The translations under genes were made by a program, and so were the position numbers. A stretch of 15,186 nucleotides of DNA from CAZFQD01 sp964520885 (GTDB lineage: Bacteria > Bacillota > Clostridia > Oscillospirales > SIG519). The DNA lies in the NCBI GenBank assembly GCA_964520885.1, contig CAZFQD010000044.1:1-15186 (forward strand), read 5' to 3'. The notes under the pieces were generated by a model that worked only from the letters and a program-made list of their open reading frames with translations, made no database searches and was not told the DNA's origin. Shown here in pieces: positions 1 to 6,904 of this stretch. Positions within the stretch are counted from its first letter, which is position 1. Each line of letters opens with the position of its first letter.

Positions 1-44
1 AGTATAATATAAAATGGTTATTATTGCAATAGGAAAAAAAGTTT

Positions 45-782
45 TTATAAATTATCCGTTTCATACATAAAAGCGGATAAAGCACAAATTGGGGCTGTTT
101 CTGTCCTAAGAATTCTTTTTCCCAAACCACCGATTTCTAAGCCGTTTTCTTTTGCCAACAAGACCTCATCTTGCTCAAATCCACCTTCTGAACCTATAAT
201 AAAAGAAAAGTCATTTGGTTTTTTTACACTTTTTAGTATTTGCTTTATAGGTTTTGTTCCCTCTCCCTCATAAAATAAAACTTTTAAATCGGCTTGCTTT
301 GCTTTTATCAAAACATCTGAAAAATTCTTATTAAATTCAATTTTTGGTATTATTCCTCTATCGCATTGTTTTGCGGCAGACAAAGAAATATTATTCCATC
401 TTTCTAATTTTGATACTATTGACTTGTCGTTTGGTTTTGAAATACATCTATTTGATATAAAAAATACTATTTTAAAAATTCCAAGTTCAACACATTTTTG
501 AATAATAATTTCGCTTTTATCGCCCTTTGGCAATGCTTGATAAAGTGTAACCTTACAATTAGGTTCTGTAATATTTTTAAATGTTTTATTTATTTTAACA
601 TTTATTTCGTTCTTAGAAAAAGATAAAAACTCACCTTCATAATCTTTACCTTTACCATCGCAAAGAATAACAGTATCGCCAATTTTGTTTCTCAAAACTG
701 TTGAAATATGTTTAACATCTTCACCTGTGATTTTTGCAATATTTCCATTTATGTTTTCTTGCTTTACAAAAAATCTCGACAT
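45..782 (-). CDS. rsmE: 16S rRNA (uracil(1498)-N3)-methyltransferase RsmE
   Basis: This protein methylates N3 of U1498 in helix 44 of 16S rRNA using S-adenosylmethionine. It is a SPOUT-class (trefoil knot) enzyme acting in the cytoplasm on the assembled small subunit. The 245 residues fit the family length. An N-terminal PUA-like part (about 1-70) is followed by the knot domain. The knot carries IGSEGG at 196-201 (usually GPEGG, so a Pro to Ser variant) and LGKRILRTETAP at 220-231, the SAM-binding and catalytic core. The segment ERWNNISLSAAKQCDR (127-142) is also typical. The ATG start has GAGG about nine bases upstream. It is the last gene of the minus-strand run, 118 bp from HPr with a hairpin between them, so it is probably transcribed separately. 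In many Firmicutes rsmE follows prmA; no prmA is visible here. Identification is firm. Confidence 0.95.
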   Translation of the reverse strand: MSRFFVKQENINGNIAKITGEDVKHISTVLRNKIGDTVILCDGKGKDYEGEFLSFSKNEINVKINKTFKNITEPNCKVTLYQALPKGDKSEIIIQKCVELGIFKIVFFISNRCISKPNDKSIVSKLERWNNISLSAAKQCDRGIIPKIEFNKNFSDVLIKAKQADLKVLFYEGEGTKPIKQILKSVKKPNDFSFIIGSEGGFEQDEVLLAKENGLEIGGLGKRILRTETAPICALSAFMYETDNL

Positions 783-862
783 AAAATTAACCTCAATAAC
801 AAAATAACTTTCTTTATTAATATAATTTAACTTTGCATTATTAATCTCTCCTCAATAAATAA

Positions 863-886
863 TTTACCACCCTAAAGGGTGGTAAA
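863..886 (-). terminator. Hairpin after HPr gene, likely intrinsic terminator
   Basis: TTTACCACCC and GGGTGGTAAA form a perfect 10-bp stem with a four-base loop, 15 bases past the HPr stop codon. On the minus strand the stem is followed by TTATTTATT, a weak T-rich tract. The stem is strong, with six consecutive G/C-rich pairs in an AT-rich context, so termination of HPr transcription is likely, although the T tract is imperfect. Confidence 0.65.
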
Positions 887-900
887 AATAATAAAAAAAA

Positions 901-1164
901 CTAATTTTCGAAACTTTTTTCTATTAAAGCTAACAACGAATCCACTGCAACAACTTCGTCAATACCGTCAGCAACAATATTTATAGTGGAATCCTTTGTT
1001 ATTCCTAATGATAAAATTCCAAGAAGACTTTTAGCATTAACTCTTCTGTCTTCCTTTTCCACCCAAATTGAAGCCTTAAACTCATTTGCTTTTTGAATAA
1101 AAAAGGTTGCTGGGCGAGCATGCAAGCCAATAATATTCTTAACTGTGATTACCTTTGAAATCAT
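901..1164 (-). CDS. ptsH: HPr family phosphocarrier protein
   Basis: HPr is the small cytoplasmic phosphocarrier of the sugar phosphotransferase system. Enzyme I phosphorylates it on His15, and in Firmicutes HPr kinase phosphorylates Ser46 for carbon catabolite control. Both residues are present at the exact canonical positions: GLHARPA at 13-19 (His15, Arg17, Pro18) and NAKSLLGILSLG at 43-54 (Ser46). Having His15 argues for true HPr rather than the regulator-only Crh. Length (87 residues) is normal. The ATG follows GGAGG by eight bases. No Enzyme I or other PTS gene lies in the window. Its upstream region is the 207-bp hairpin repeat, whose gene-proximal edge is only 18 bases from the start codon, so that repeat either carries or forms the leader of this gene. 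Confidence 0.88.
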   Translation of the reverse strand: MISKVITVKNIIGLHARPATFFIQKANEFKASIWVEKEDRRVNAKSLLGILSLGITKDSTINIVADGIDEVVAVDSLLALIEKSFEN

Positions 1165-1182
1165 TAATTTTACCTCCGCAAT

Positions 1183-1389
1183 ATTATAACGATTATAGTA
1201 GAAAAATAGCTTTGCTATTTTTCAACTTGTTAAAACAAGCTTTTTCAAATACTTTCGTTATTTTAAGTATTTGAAAACTACATCGTTTCAATGAATGTTG
1301 TTTTCAAAAATATTAGAATAATATTTTTGAAATGCTCGCAAAATGTGAGCAAAAAACAACTTCGTTGTTTTTCAACGATATTCATTATA
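1183..1389 (-). repeat. 207-bp multi-hairpin repeat, copy A
   Basis: This matches copy B (14707-14913) at 205 of 207 positions with no indels; the only differences are at 1225 and 1346. It is a chain of seven adjacent stem-loops: 1201-1223 (10-bp stem, loop TTT), 1224-1241 (8 bp), 1242-1277 (13 bp), 1273-1305 (11 bp with one mismatch, overlapping its neighbour), 1303-1331 (12 bp), 1333-1351 (7 bp) and 1352-1372 (9 bp, loop TTC). Both ends are ATTATA, which reads TATAAT on the minus strand. It fills most of the 336-bp gap between HPr and the oxidoreductase gamma subunit, oriented as copy B is relative to its own downstream gene. No open reading frame or transposase is associated with it. Strand is given relative to the gene it precedes. 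Confidence 0.93.
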
Positions 1390-1394
1390 ATACT

Positions 1395-1423
1395 AAGATA
1401 ACTTTTTATTAATTAAAAGTCAA
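1395..1423 (-). promoter_or_regulatory. Candidate promoter for HPr, abutting the hairpin repeat
   Basis: On the minus strand TTGACT (1418-1423) and TATCTT (1395-1400) are separated by 17 bases, giving 5/6 and 4/6 matches to the sigma-A consensus. Initiation would fall at about 1388, the outer edge of the repeat, so the whole repeat would become the 5' leader of the HPr mRNA. The TATAAT at 1384-1389, inside the repeat end, is an alternative -10. This is inferred from sequence only. Confidence 0.45.
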
Positions 1424-1461
1424 CCATTATAATTGATAAAAAACAAGTTAAATAAACAAAC

Positions 1462-1482
1462 TTTTGTTGCATAATAACAAAA
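1462..1482 (-). terminator. Weak hairpin downstream of oxidoreductase operon
   Basis: TTTTGTT and AACAAAA make a 7-bp A/T-rich stem with a seven-base loop, 18 bases past the gamma-subunit stop. On the minus strand it is followed by GTTTGTTTATTT. It could end the operon transcript, but with a single G/C pair the stem is too weak to be sure. Read-through into HPr is possible. Confidence 0.3.
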
Positions 1483-1500
1483 AAAATTAATATATCGTTT

Positions 1501-2052
1501 CTATTTAATAAATGAGCAATCATAATTAAATCCTAATTCTATTGCTTTAATATTAGAATCAATTAATGCTTCTTTTTTAGCAGGAACACTTTTTTTTAAT
1601 GCTTCCAACATAATGTTATACTCAACAAAATTAGTAAGTTTTAATAAAACTCCTAATACAACCATATTTGACAAGCCCTTTAAGTCGTTTTCATTTGCTA
1701 CTCGAGTTACCGGAATTTTACAATAATTAATGTCATCTCTAACAGGATTTCTTTCAATCATTGAACTGTCAATTATTGCTATGCCTCCCTTTGCAACACT
1801 TTTTTCAAATTTATCAAAGGAAGGCAAATTAAGTGCCACTAAAACCGATGGCGATAAAACAAGAGGTGAACCAATTGGCTCATCTGATAAAATCACTGAG
1901 CAATTTGCTGTTCCGCCTCGCATTTCAGGTCCATATGAAGCAATCCATGAAATCTCTTTGCCAGATAACATTCCAGCACAAGCAATAACCTTTCCTGCGA
2001 ACAATAATCCCTGACCACCAAAGCCTGCTAATAAAAAAGTTTGTTGCGACAT
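1501..2052 (-). CDS. 2-oxoacid:ferredoxin oxidoreductase, gamma subunit
   Basis: This is the gamma subunit of a four-subunit 2-oxoacid:ferredoxin oxidoreductase (POR/KOR/VOR family), which converts a 2-oxoacid and CoA to acyl-CoA, CO2 and reduced ferredoxin. With the start used here it has 183 residues, normal for the family. GFGGQG lies at 10-15 and SYGPEMRGGTANC just after residue 38; both are family hallmarks of the CoA-contacting gamma domain. The start at 2052 is preferred over an in-frame ATG 66 bases upstream because AAAGGAG lies seven bases ahead, the N-terminus MSQQTFLLAGFGGQG then matches relatives, and the gene begins just after the beta-subunit stop instead of overlapping it. It is the last gene of the operon. 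Family assignment is firm; substrate is inferred from the alpha subunit and neighbours. Confidence 0.92.
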   Translation of the reverse strand: MSQQTFLLAGFGGQGLLFAGKVIACAGMLSGKEISWIASYGPEMRGGTANCSVILSDEPIGSPLVLSPSVLVALNLPSFDKFEKSVAKGGIAIIDSSMIERNPVRDDINYCKIPVTRVANENDLKGLSNMVVLGVLLKLTNFVEYNIMLEALKKSVPAKKEALIDSNIKAIELGFNYDCSFIK

Positions 2053-2053
2053 A

Positions 2054-2797
2054 TTATTTTTCTCCTTTATTTTTATAAACACCAAGAGGATAATAAGGGA
2101 CCATTTTTTCTTTAACACCTTTTATTGAATCAATTGGCGATAATCCCCAATTTGTTGGGCAAGTAGATAAAACTTCTATTATTGAAAGCCCTAATCCGGC
2201 TTTTTGAGTTTCAAAGGCTTTTCTAATTGCCTTTTTAGTCTTATTAACTCCTGCAACTCCATCTATTGCTGTTCTTTCAGCATACGCCACACCATCAAGT
2301 GTAGCCATCATTTCACATATTCTGATAGGATAACCCGCAGTTTTTACATCTCTTCCATATGGTGAGGTTTGTGTAACTTGATTTGGTAAGGATGTTGGTG
2401 CCATTTGTCCACCTGTCATTCCATAAACTGCATTGTTAATGAAAATAATGGTTATATTTTCGCCTCTTGTTCCGCTATGGATAGTTTCATTAGTGCCAAT
2501 TGCGGCTAAATCTCCATCTCCTTGATAGGTAAAAACAAAATTTTCTGGTAAAACCCTTTTTACTCCTGTTGCAACAGCGGGTGCTCTTCCGTGAGGTGCT
2601 TGAATCATATCACAGCTAAAATAATTATAAGCCAAAACAGAACATCCGACAGAAGCAATACCAATCGTTTTTCCTGTAATGCCCATTTCATCTAAAACTT
2701 CTGCTACTAAACGATGAGTTATTCCATGAGTGCAACCCGGACAATATCCCGTAGGTACATCAATTAAACCATCGGGTTTTTGGAATACTATTGACAT
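2054..2797 (-). CDS. 2-oxoacid:ferredoxin oxidoreductase, beta (TPP-binding) subunit
   Basis: The beta subunit binds thiamine pyrophosphate, decarboxylates the 2-oxoacid and passes electrons toward the iron-sulfur clusters. Visible motifs are CPGC at 19-22, GDGD at 93-96 and NNAVYGMTGGQ at 121-131; the last two form the Mg-TPP site (GDG...NN pattern). Cys52 and Cys62 may add cluster ligands, but this cannot be settled from sequence alone. The 247 residues suit the Vor/Kor type rather than the longer pyruvate type. Its ATG overlaps the alpha-subunit stop by one base (TAATG), indicating translational coupling, and GGAGG lies nine bases upstream within the alpha gene. The gamma subunit follows two bases downstream. 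Substrate is probably a branched-chain 2-oxoacid, but 2-oxoglutarate cannot be excluded. Confidence 0.93.
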   Translation of the reverse strand: MSIVFQKPDGLIDVPTGYCPGCTHGITHRLVAEVLDEMGITGKTIGIASVGCSVLAYNYFSCDMIQAPHGRAPAVATGVKRVLPENFVFTYQGDGDLAAIGTNETIHSGTRGENITIIFINNAVYGMTGGQMAPTSLPNQVTQTSPYGRDVKTAGYPIRICEMMATLDGVAYAERTAIDGVAGVNKTKKAIRKAFETQKAGLGLSIIEVLSTCPTNWGLSPIDSIKGVKEKMVPYYPLGVYKNKGEK

Positions 2798-3861
2798 TAT
2801 CGTAATCCTCCTATTATTTTTTCTATTTGCTCTAATATCTCAATAGGAGTAGGAATTACTCCACCCGTTCTACCATAGAAGTGAACAGGTTTTTCGCCAT
2901 TTACTGCTAAGCGAACATCGTCAACCATTTGCCCCATACTCATTTCAGTAGTTAAAAAAGCCTTTGCTGTTTTGGCTCTTTTTTCTATTATTTTGTTCGG
3001 AAATGGCCAAAGGGTTATTGGGCGAATAATTCCTGCTTTAATTCCTTTTTCTCTCGCCATTTTTACTGCACTATTAACTATTCTAACACAAGCCCCATAG
3101 GCTACTACAATTATTTCGGCATCATTTGTATTGGTTTCTTCAAATCGGACTTCTTTTTCATTAATAATATCATATCTTTTAAATCTTTCTAAAACTGTTT
3201 TCTCTAATATTTCAGGTGTAAGATACAAAGAATTTATTATATTATGTTCTCTTTTATTATTATGGCCATTTGTAGCCCATTTTTTTTCTGGTAAACTAAT
3301 TTTTTTTCTTTGCTTAAACACAACTGGCTCCATCATTTGACCTAATAAGCCATCTGCTAAAATAAGTGCTGGAATTCTATATAAATCCGATAGGTCAAAA
3401 GCATCCATACACAAATCTACCATTTCTTGAACTGAAGATGGAGCTAAAACTATCAAATGAAAATCACCATGTCCCGGGGCTTTTGTGGCTTGCCAATAAT
3501 CTGCTTGAGAGGGTTGAATTCCACCTAAACCCGGTCCACCTCTTTGGACATTTAAAATAACGCAAGGTAAATCACTTGCGGCTATATAAGAAATAGTTTC
3601 ACATTTTAAGGATATGCCCGGTGAAGACGAAGATGTCATAGCCCTTGCTCCTGCAGATGATGCACCCAAAACCATATTTATAGCGGCAATTTCACTCTCA
3701 GCTTGCAAAAAAACTCCACCAATTTTAGGCATTACCTTAGCCATATATGCGGCAACCTCGGTTTGAGGTGTAATTGGATAACCAAAATAATGACGGCAAC
3801 CAGAACGAATAGCCGCCTCAGCTACCGCCTCATTACCTTTCATTAAAACCTTTTCTGCCAT
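2797..3861 (-). CDS. vorB: 2-oxoacid:ferredoxin oxidoreductase, alpha subunit (VorB-like)
   Basis: The alpha subunit holds the pyrimidine-binding domain that works with the beta subunit at the thiamine pyrophosphate site, and a C-terminal transketolase-like domain. Conserved stretches are YPITPQTE (28-35), QAESEIAA (53-60), TSSSSPG (75-81) and NVQRGGPGLG (103-112). The segment SLKCETISYIAASDLPC after the SSSPG motif, and the 354-residue length, are most like proteins annotated as 3-methyl-2-oxobutanoate dehydrogenase subunit VorB; KorA (2-oxoglutarate) is the main alternative. It lies 18 bp after the ferredoxin gene with GGAG ten bases before its ATG, and overlaps the beta subunit by one base. 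Gene order ferredoxin-alpha-beta-gamma is that of known Vor/Kor operons. The substrate call is supported indirectly by the nearby branched-chain aminotransferase. Confidence 0.88.
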   Translation of the reverse strand: MAEKVLMKGNEAVAEAAIRSGCRHYFGYPITPQTEVAAYMAKVMPKIGGVFLQAESEIAAINMVLGASSAGARAMTSSSSPGISLKCETISYIAASDLPCVILNVQRGGPGLGGIQPSQADYWQATKAPGHGDFHLIVLAPSSVQEMVDLCMDAFDLSDLYRIPALILADGLLGQMMEPVVFKQRKKISLPEKKWATNGHNNKREHNIINSLYLTPEILEKTVLERFKRYDIINEKEVRFEETNTNDAEIIVVAYGACVRIVNSAVKMAREKGIKAGIIRPITLWPFPNKIIEKRAKTAKAFLTTEMSMGQMVDDVRLAVNGEKPVHFYGRTGGVIPTPIEILEQIEKIIGGLR

Positions 3862-3879
3862 TAATAATTCACTCCGTTC

Positions 3880-4092
3880 CTACTTTTCTACTGTAATAAC
3901 ACAATCTGGGCACATCTTAGCGCACATTGCACAAGCGGTGCATTTATCCATATTTTCCTCTTTAACTCCAACAGGATAATAACCCATTGAATTTAATCTT
4001 TCATCTAAAATTTCAATTATTCCCTGTGGGCAAACAGAAACACAAAGTTCACAGCCCTTACATCTTTGCTCTCTAAATGTAACTCTTGGCAT
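3880..4092 (-). CDS. 2x[4Fe-4S] ferredoxin, delta subunit of 2-oxoacid oxidoreductase
   Basis: This small electron carrier subunit takes electrons from the TPP subunit to free ferredoxin. The 70 residues contain two clear CxxCxxCxxxCP motifs, with cysteines at 11, 14, 17, 21 and at 51, 54, 57, 61, which bind two [4Fe-4S] clusters. One extra cysteine is at 64. An in-frame ATG 33 bases upstream would add 11 residues, but AAAGGGTG just before the internal ATG and the typical N-terminus MPRVTFREQRCKGC favour the shorter form. It sits 26 bp after the P-loop ATPase gene and 18 bp before the alpha subunit, clearly in one operon. Confidence 0.92.
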   Translation of the reverse strand: MPRVTFREQRCKGCELCVSVCPQGIIEILDERLNSMGYYPVGVKEENMDKCTACAMCAKMCPDCVITVEK

Positions 4093-4118
4093 AAAAAAAC
4101 ACCCTTTCAAATAAATGT

Positions 4119-4781
4119 TTACCAATATCGTTTAGTATATAATTCAATAAAAAGCATATTTTTTTCTTTTTCTAATTTCTTTTTAAAACAATTTAGTGCA
4201 GTGCAATATTTAATTGGCAAATTAGAAATTTCACTAACTTTTTTTGCATATTCAAAGGAATTTAAAATATCCATAGGTTTTGTATTTTCCCCTAAACTTG
4301 AATTATTTATTATTGCCGTTGCCTTTAATCCACTTGCGTTTTCAATATCTCTTAATAATTTTACCGCTTCTAATGGCTCTTTTATTAATGGTCTATATTG
4401 ATTTATAACATAAAAAAAATCATAATCAAATTTATTTATTTTACTTGCATACCTACCTAAAGCAGTAGCCCCTGCATCATCTCCGCCAACATCAATATAA
4501 ATGAATTCCTCTTTTTGGTTGAAAATGGAATTAATTTTTGCAGAAAGTGAAGGCATATCAAGATTAGTATTAGCAAAATTTGGTGAAATAACTCTAATAC
4601 CATTTTCTATAAGAATATTAGTTGAATCTGTCGCACTAAAATAAGGATTTACTATATCAAGGTCAACTAAAACTACTTCATTTTTATCTTGTTTATTTAA
4701 TAAAGCAAGATTAATTGCAATATTTGTTTTTCCCGTTCCATAATGACCGGTTATTATGGTTATCTTCTTATTCTCTTGCAA
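4119..4781 (-). CDS. P-loop ATPase of SIMIBI/MinD-like type, unknown role
   Basis: This is a 220-residue single-domain P-loop NTPase. The Walker A motif GHYGTGKT is at 12-19. Position 13 is His where MinD/ParA/Mrp proteins have the signature lysine of the deviant Walker A, so this is not a standard dimerising ParA. VVLVDLDIVNPYF (36-48) and IDVGGDDAGA (96-105) match the switch/Walker B acidic motifs of SIMIBI ATPases, and INNS (158-161) may be the base-contacting asparagine loop. No cysteine pair for cluster binding and no membrane segment is apparent. The start is TTG, preceded by GGAG at eight bases. It lies immediately upstream of the ferredoxin gene, so a role in assembling, activating or regulating the oxidoreductase is a reasonable guess, but function is unknown. 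Family-level confidence is good. Confidence 0.8.
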   Translation of the reverse strand: MQENKKITIITGHYGTGKTNIAINLALLNKQDKNEVVLVDLDIVNPYFSATDSTNILIENGIRVISPNFANTNLDMPSLSAKINSIFNQKEEFIYIDVGGDDAGATALGRYASKINKFDYDFFYVINQYRPLIKEPLEAVKLLRDIENASGLKATAIINNSSLGENTKPMDILNSFEYAKKVSEISNLPIKYCTALNCFKKKLEKEKNMLFIELYTKRYW

Positions 4782-4844
4782 ATAATCAACTCCGTATTAT
4801 TTAAATAAATGCGATATATTTTATTGCTTTTTAAAATATTATTT

Positions 4845-5690
4845 TTATTCTAACTCATCAAATTCATTGAAATCTTCTAATTCAGCTTCCTTTGGTGCAT
4901 TATTAGTGAAAACTACATTTGCAATAAATAAAGCAATTGATATTTCTAAAAAATTATTAGCTAAAAATATAAAAGTATTAAAATCTTTTGTAGGTTTTAA
5001 ATATAAAAACAATTGAGGCAAAACAGATAATGCAGTAGAGAAAATTGCACAAATTCCAAAAACAAACATTGATTTGTTTCCGCCTCTTTTTGTTAGAACC
5101 TTAGAATAAGACAAGAAAAACAAAACGAAAAACGACAGCATAATTATTTCAAATAAACGAACTGAAATATTTGCTATACCAGTGTATTTTATAAAAATAG
5201 ATATTAATCGCAATAAATTCCAGCAAAGTGGTATAATAGCCAAAAATTCAAAATATGGCTTTTCTACTATTTCTTCTTTTTTAGAAATAAGATTGAATAC
5301 AAAAAATATAAACAATATTAAAAATACGAACTCTAATATTCGTAAATAATTTGAATTTTTCAATTCATTTACTAAATCAATACTTGAAATAACCATATGA
5401 CTTATTAAAAAAATAAACAATAGACAAAGTGAAAAAATTGAAAAACTTCTATCTTTATAATACAGAGGATTATCATTAATAAACTCTTCTTTTTTTAAAA
5501 AGAAAAAGCCAATTAAAAAAAATGAATAAACCGCTACTAATATAATATTTAGTGCCATAACCGATAAACTATTAGATTTATAAAATCCGGTTGAATCAAT
5601 TGCATAAAGAAACTGAACCGTTCTAATACTACTTCCAGCAAAAGATGCTATACATAAAACTATTAAGAATAAATTATACCTTGTTTTCAC
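4845..5690 (-). CDS. Uncharacterised eight-helix membrane protein
   Basis: I do not recognise this protein. It has 281 residues with the start used here and about eight hydrophobic helices spread over its length, separated by short Lys-rich loops. It ends in a charged, acidic tail (EAELEDFNEFDELE) that is probably cytoplasmic. There is no signal peptide motif, nucleotide-binding motif or obvious catalytic residue. The GTG start at 5690 is favoured because GAGGT lies five bases upstream and the first helix then begins soon after the N-terminus. An in-frame GTG at 5753 would add 21 polar residues and lacks a ribosome binding site. A near-consensus promoter lies upstream at 5783-5811. The P-loop ATPase gene follows after 63 bp with no obvious terminator, so it may head the oxidoreductase transcript. 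Confidence 0.75.
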   Translation of the reverse strand: MKTRYNLFLIVLCIASFAGSSIRTVQFLYAIDSTGFYKSNSLSVMALNIILVAVYSFFLIGFFFLKKEEFINDNPLYYKDRSFSIFSLCLLFIFLISHMVISSIDLVNELKNSNYLRILEFVFLILFIFFVFNLISKKEEIVEKPYFEFLAIIPLCWNLLRLISIFIKYTGIANISVRLFEIIMLSFFVLFFLSYSKVLTKRGGNKSMFVFGICAIFSTALSVLPQLFLYLKPTKDFNTFIFLANNFLEISIALFIANVVFTNNAPKEAELEDFNEFDELE

Positions 5691-5782
5691 AACTACCTCG
5701 TTTCTCCGACTAAATAAATAACTTGCACATCTAATGGTCGGATAATAATTCACAACATAAAAAGAATTTATATTCCTTTTGA

Positions 5783-5811
5783 ATGATAAACAAAAAATGG
5801 CAAAATGTCAA
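5783..5811 (-). promoter_or_regulatory. Sigma-A type promoter upstream of the membrane protein gene
   Basis: On the minus strand TTGACA (5806-5811, perfect) and TATCAT (5783-5788, 5/6) are separated by exactly 17 bases. It starts just past the ilvE stop codon. Initiation near 5776 would leave a leader of about 86 bases before the GTG at 5690. It may drive the membrane protein, P-loop ATPase and oxidoreductase genes together. Confidence 0.7.
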
Positions 5812-5826
5812 TAAGTCTTACTATAT

Positions 5827-6891
5827 TTATACTTTTACTGTCCAATTAAATGTGTCTTCTAATTTCCCCCATTGGATACCTGTTAAGGTGTCATATAACT
5901 TTTGAGAAAGCTTACCTATTTGTCTATTATTAATGCTCATTGCTTTACCATTAAAGTTTAACTCTCCAATTGGTGAAATTACTGCGGCAGTTCCCGTTCC
6001 AAAGGCTTCAATTAATTGTCCTTTATCGTATACATTACACAACTCATCAATTGAAATTTTTCTTTCCTCAACTTTTATTCCCCAACTTTTTAGCATATCA
6101 ATACAAGAAGCTCTTGTAACCCCGGAAAGTATGCTTCCTTCTAATGACGGAGTAACAACCGTGTCATTAATAAAAAAGAATACATTCATTGTGCCAACCT
6201 CTTCAATGTATTTTCTTTCAACCCCATCTAACCATAAAACCTGAGTGAAATTCAGCATTTTTGCTTTGTTTTGAGCCTTTATAGAACCTGCATAGTTGCC
6301 ACCTGCCTTAGTAAAGCCTAAGCCACCTTTAACAGCACGAACATACTCGGTTTCTACATAAATTTTAACAGGGTCTAACCCCTCGGGATAATATGCACCA
6401 ACAGGCGAAAGAATAATAATAAACATATATTCATTGGAGGCTCTAACACCTAAATATGAGTCAGTAGCAATAATGAAAGGGCGAATATAAAGAGATGCGT
6501 CTTTAACAGAAGGTATCCAACTTTCATCTATCTTAACCAATTTCTTAATTGCTTTTACAGCGAAATCCTCATCTATTAAAGGAATGCAAAGTCGCTCATT
6601 GGAAACATTAAGCCGTTGCATATTTTTATTTGGTCTAAATAGTCTAATACTTCCATCGTCTGATTTATATGCCTTTAGCCCTTCGAATACTTCTTGACCA
6701 TAATGAAGAACCATAGCAGAAGGGTCTAAGGACAAATTAGCATAAGGAACAATTCTCGGGTTGTACCAGCCTTTACCATCTTTATAATCCATAACAAACA
6801 TATGATCTGCAAAATATTTGCCAAAGCCCAAATTATTTTGGTTTGGTTTTTGCTTTGGATTTTTTGTTAATTCTACTTTAATGTTCATCAT
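5827..6891 (-). CDS. ilvE: Branched-chain amino acid aminotransferase
   Basis: This PLP enzyme (fold type IV) reversibly transfers the amino group between Leu/Ile/Val and 2-oxoglutarate. The 354-residue length matches the long, eukaryote-like BCAT subgroup. Key features are the Lys195 Schiff-base lysine in TKAGGNY (194-200), EVGTMNVFF (231-239) with the conserved Glu and the PLP phosphate-contacting GTMN, SGVTR (256-260), and FGTGTAAVISPIG (297-309). HYGQEVFEGLKAY (63-75) is the usual N-terminal signature. Two consecutive ATG codons follow GGAGG by six and nine bases; the first is used here. It lies 13 bp after the AEC carrier gene, so the two are almost certainly cotranscribed. A new promoter follows its stop. 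Paired with a Vor-type oxidoreductase downstream, it could supply 2-oxoacids from amino acid breakdown or, running in reverse, make branched amino acids. Confidence 0.95.
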   Translation of the reverse strand: MMNIKVELTKNPKQKPNQNNLGFGKYFADHMFVMDYKDGKGWYNPRIVPYANLSLDPSAMVLHYGQEVFEGLKAYKSDDGSIRLFRPNKNMQRLNVSNERLCIPLIDEDFAVKAIKKLVKIDESWIPSVKDASLYIRPFIIATDSYLGVRASNEYMFIIILSPVGAYYPEGLDPVKIYVETEYVRAVKGGLGFTKAGGNYAGSIKAQNKAKMLNFTQVLWLDGVERKYIEEVGTMNVFFFINDTVVTPSLEGSILSGVTRASCIDMLKSWGIKVEERKISIDELCNVYDKGQLIEAFGTGTAAVISPIGELNFNGKAMSINNRQIGKLSQKLYDTLTGIQWGKLEDTFNWTVKV

Positions 6892-6904
6892 TTTTTTCCT
6901 CCAT

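Noticed and set aside
1..44. Sequence after the rsmE stop considered as a terminator or a further gene
   Set aside because: There is a T run on the minus strand but no convincing stem, and too little sequence to judge a gene.
1183..1389. Hairpin chain considered as a CRISPR array or as a known riboswitch
   Set aside because: The seven hairpins differ in sequence and there are no equal spacers, so it is not CRISPR. No conserved core of a riboswitch class or T-box is visible, and two near-identical copies upstream of unrelated genes argue against a metabolite riboswitch.
5691..5753. Upstream GTG at 5753 as start of the membrane protein
   Set aside because: There is no ribosome binding site before it, while the GTG at 5690 has GAGGT five bases upstream and a better placed first helix.
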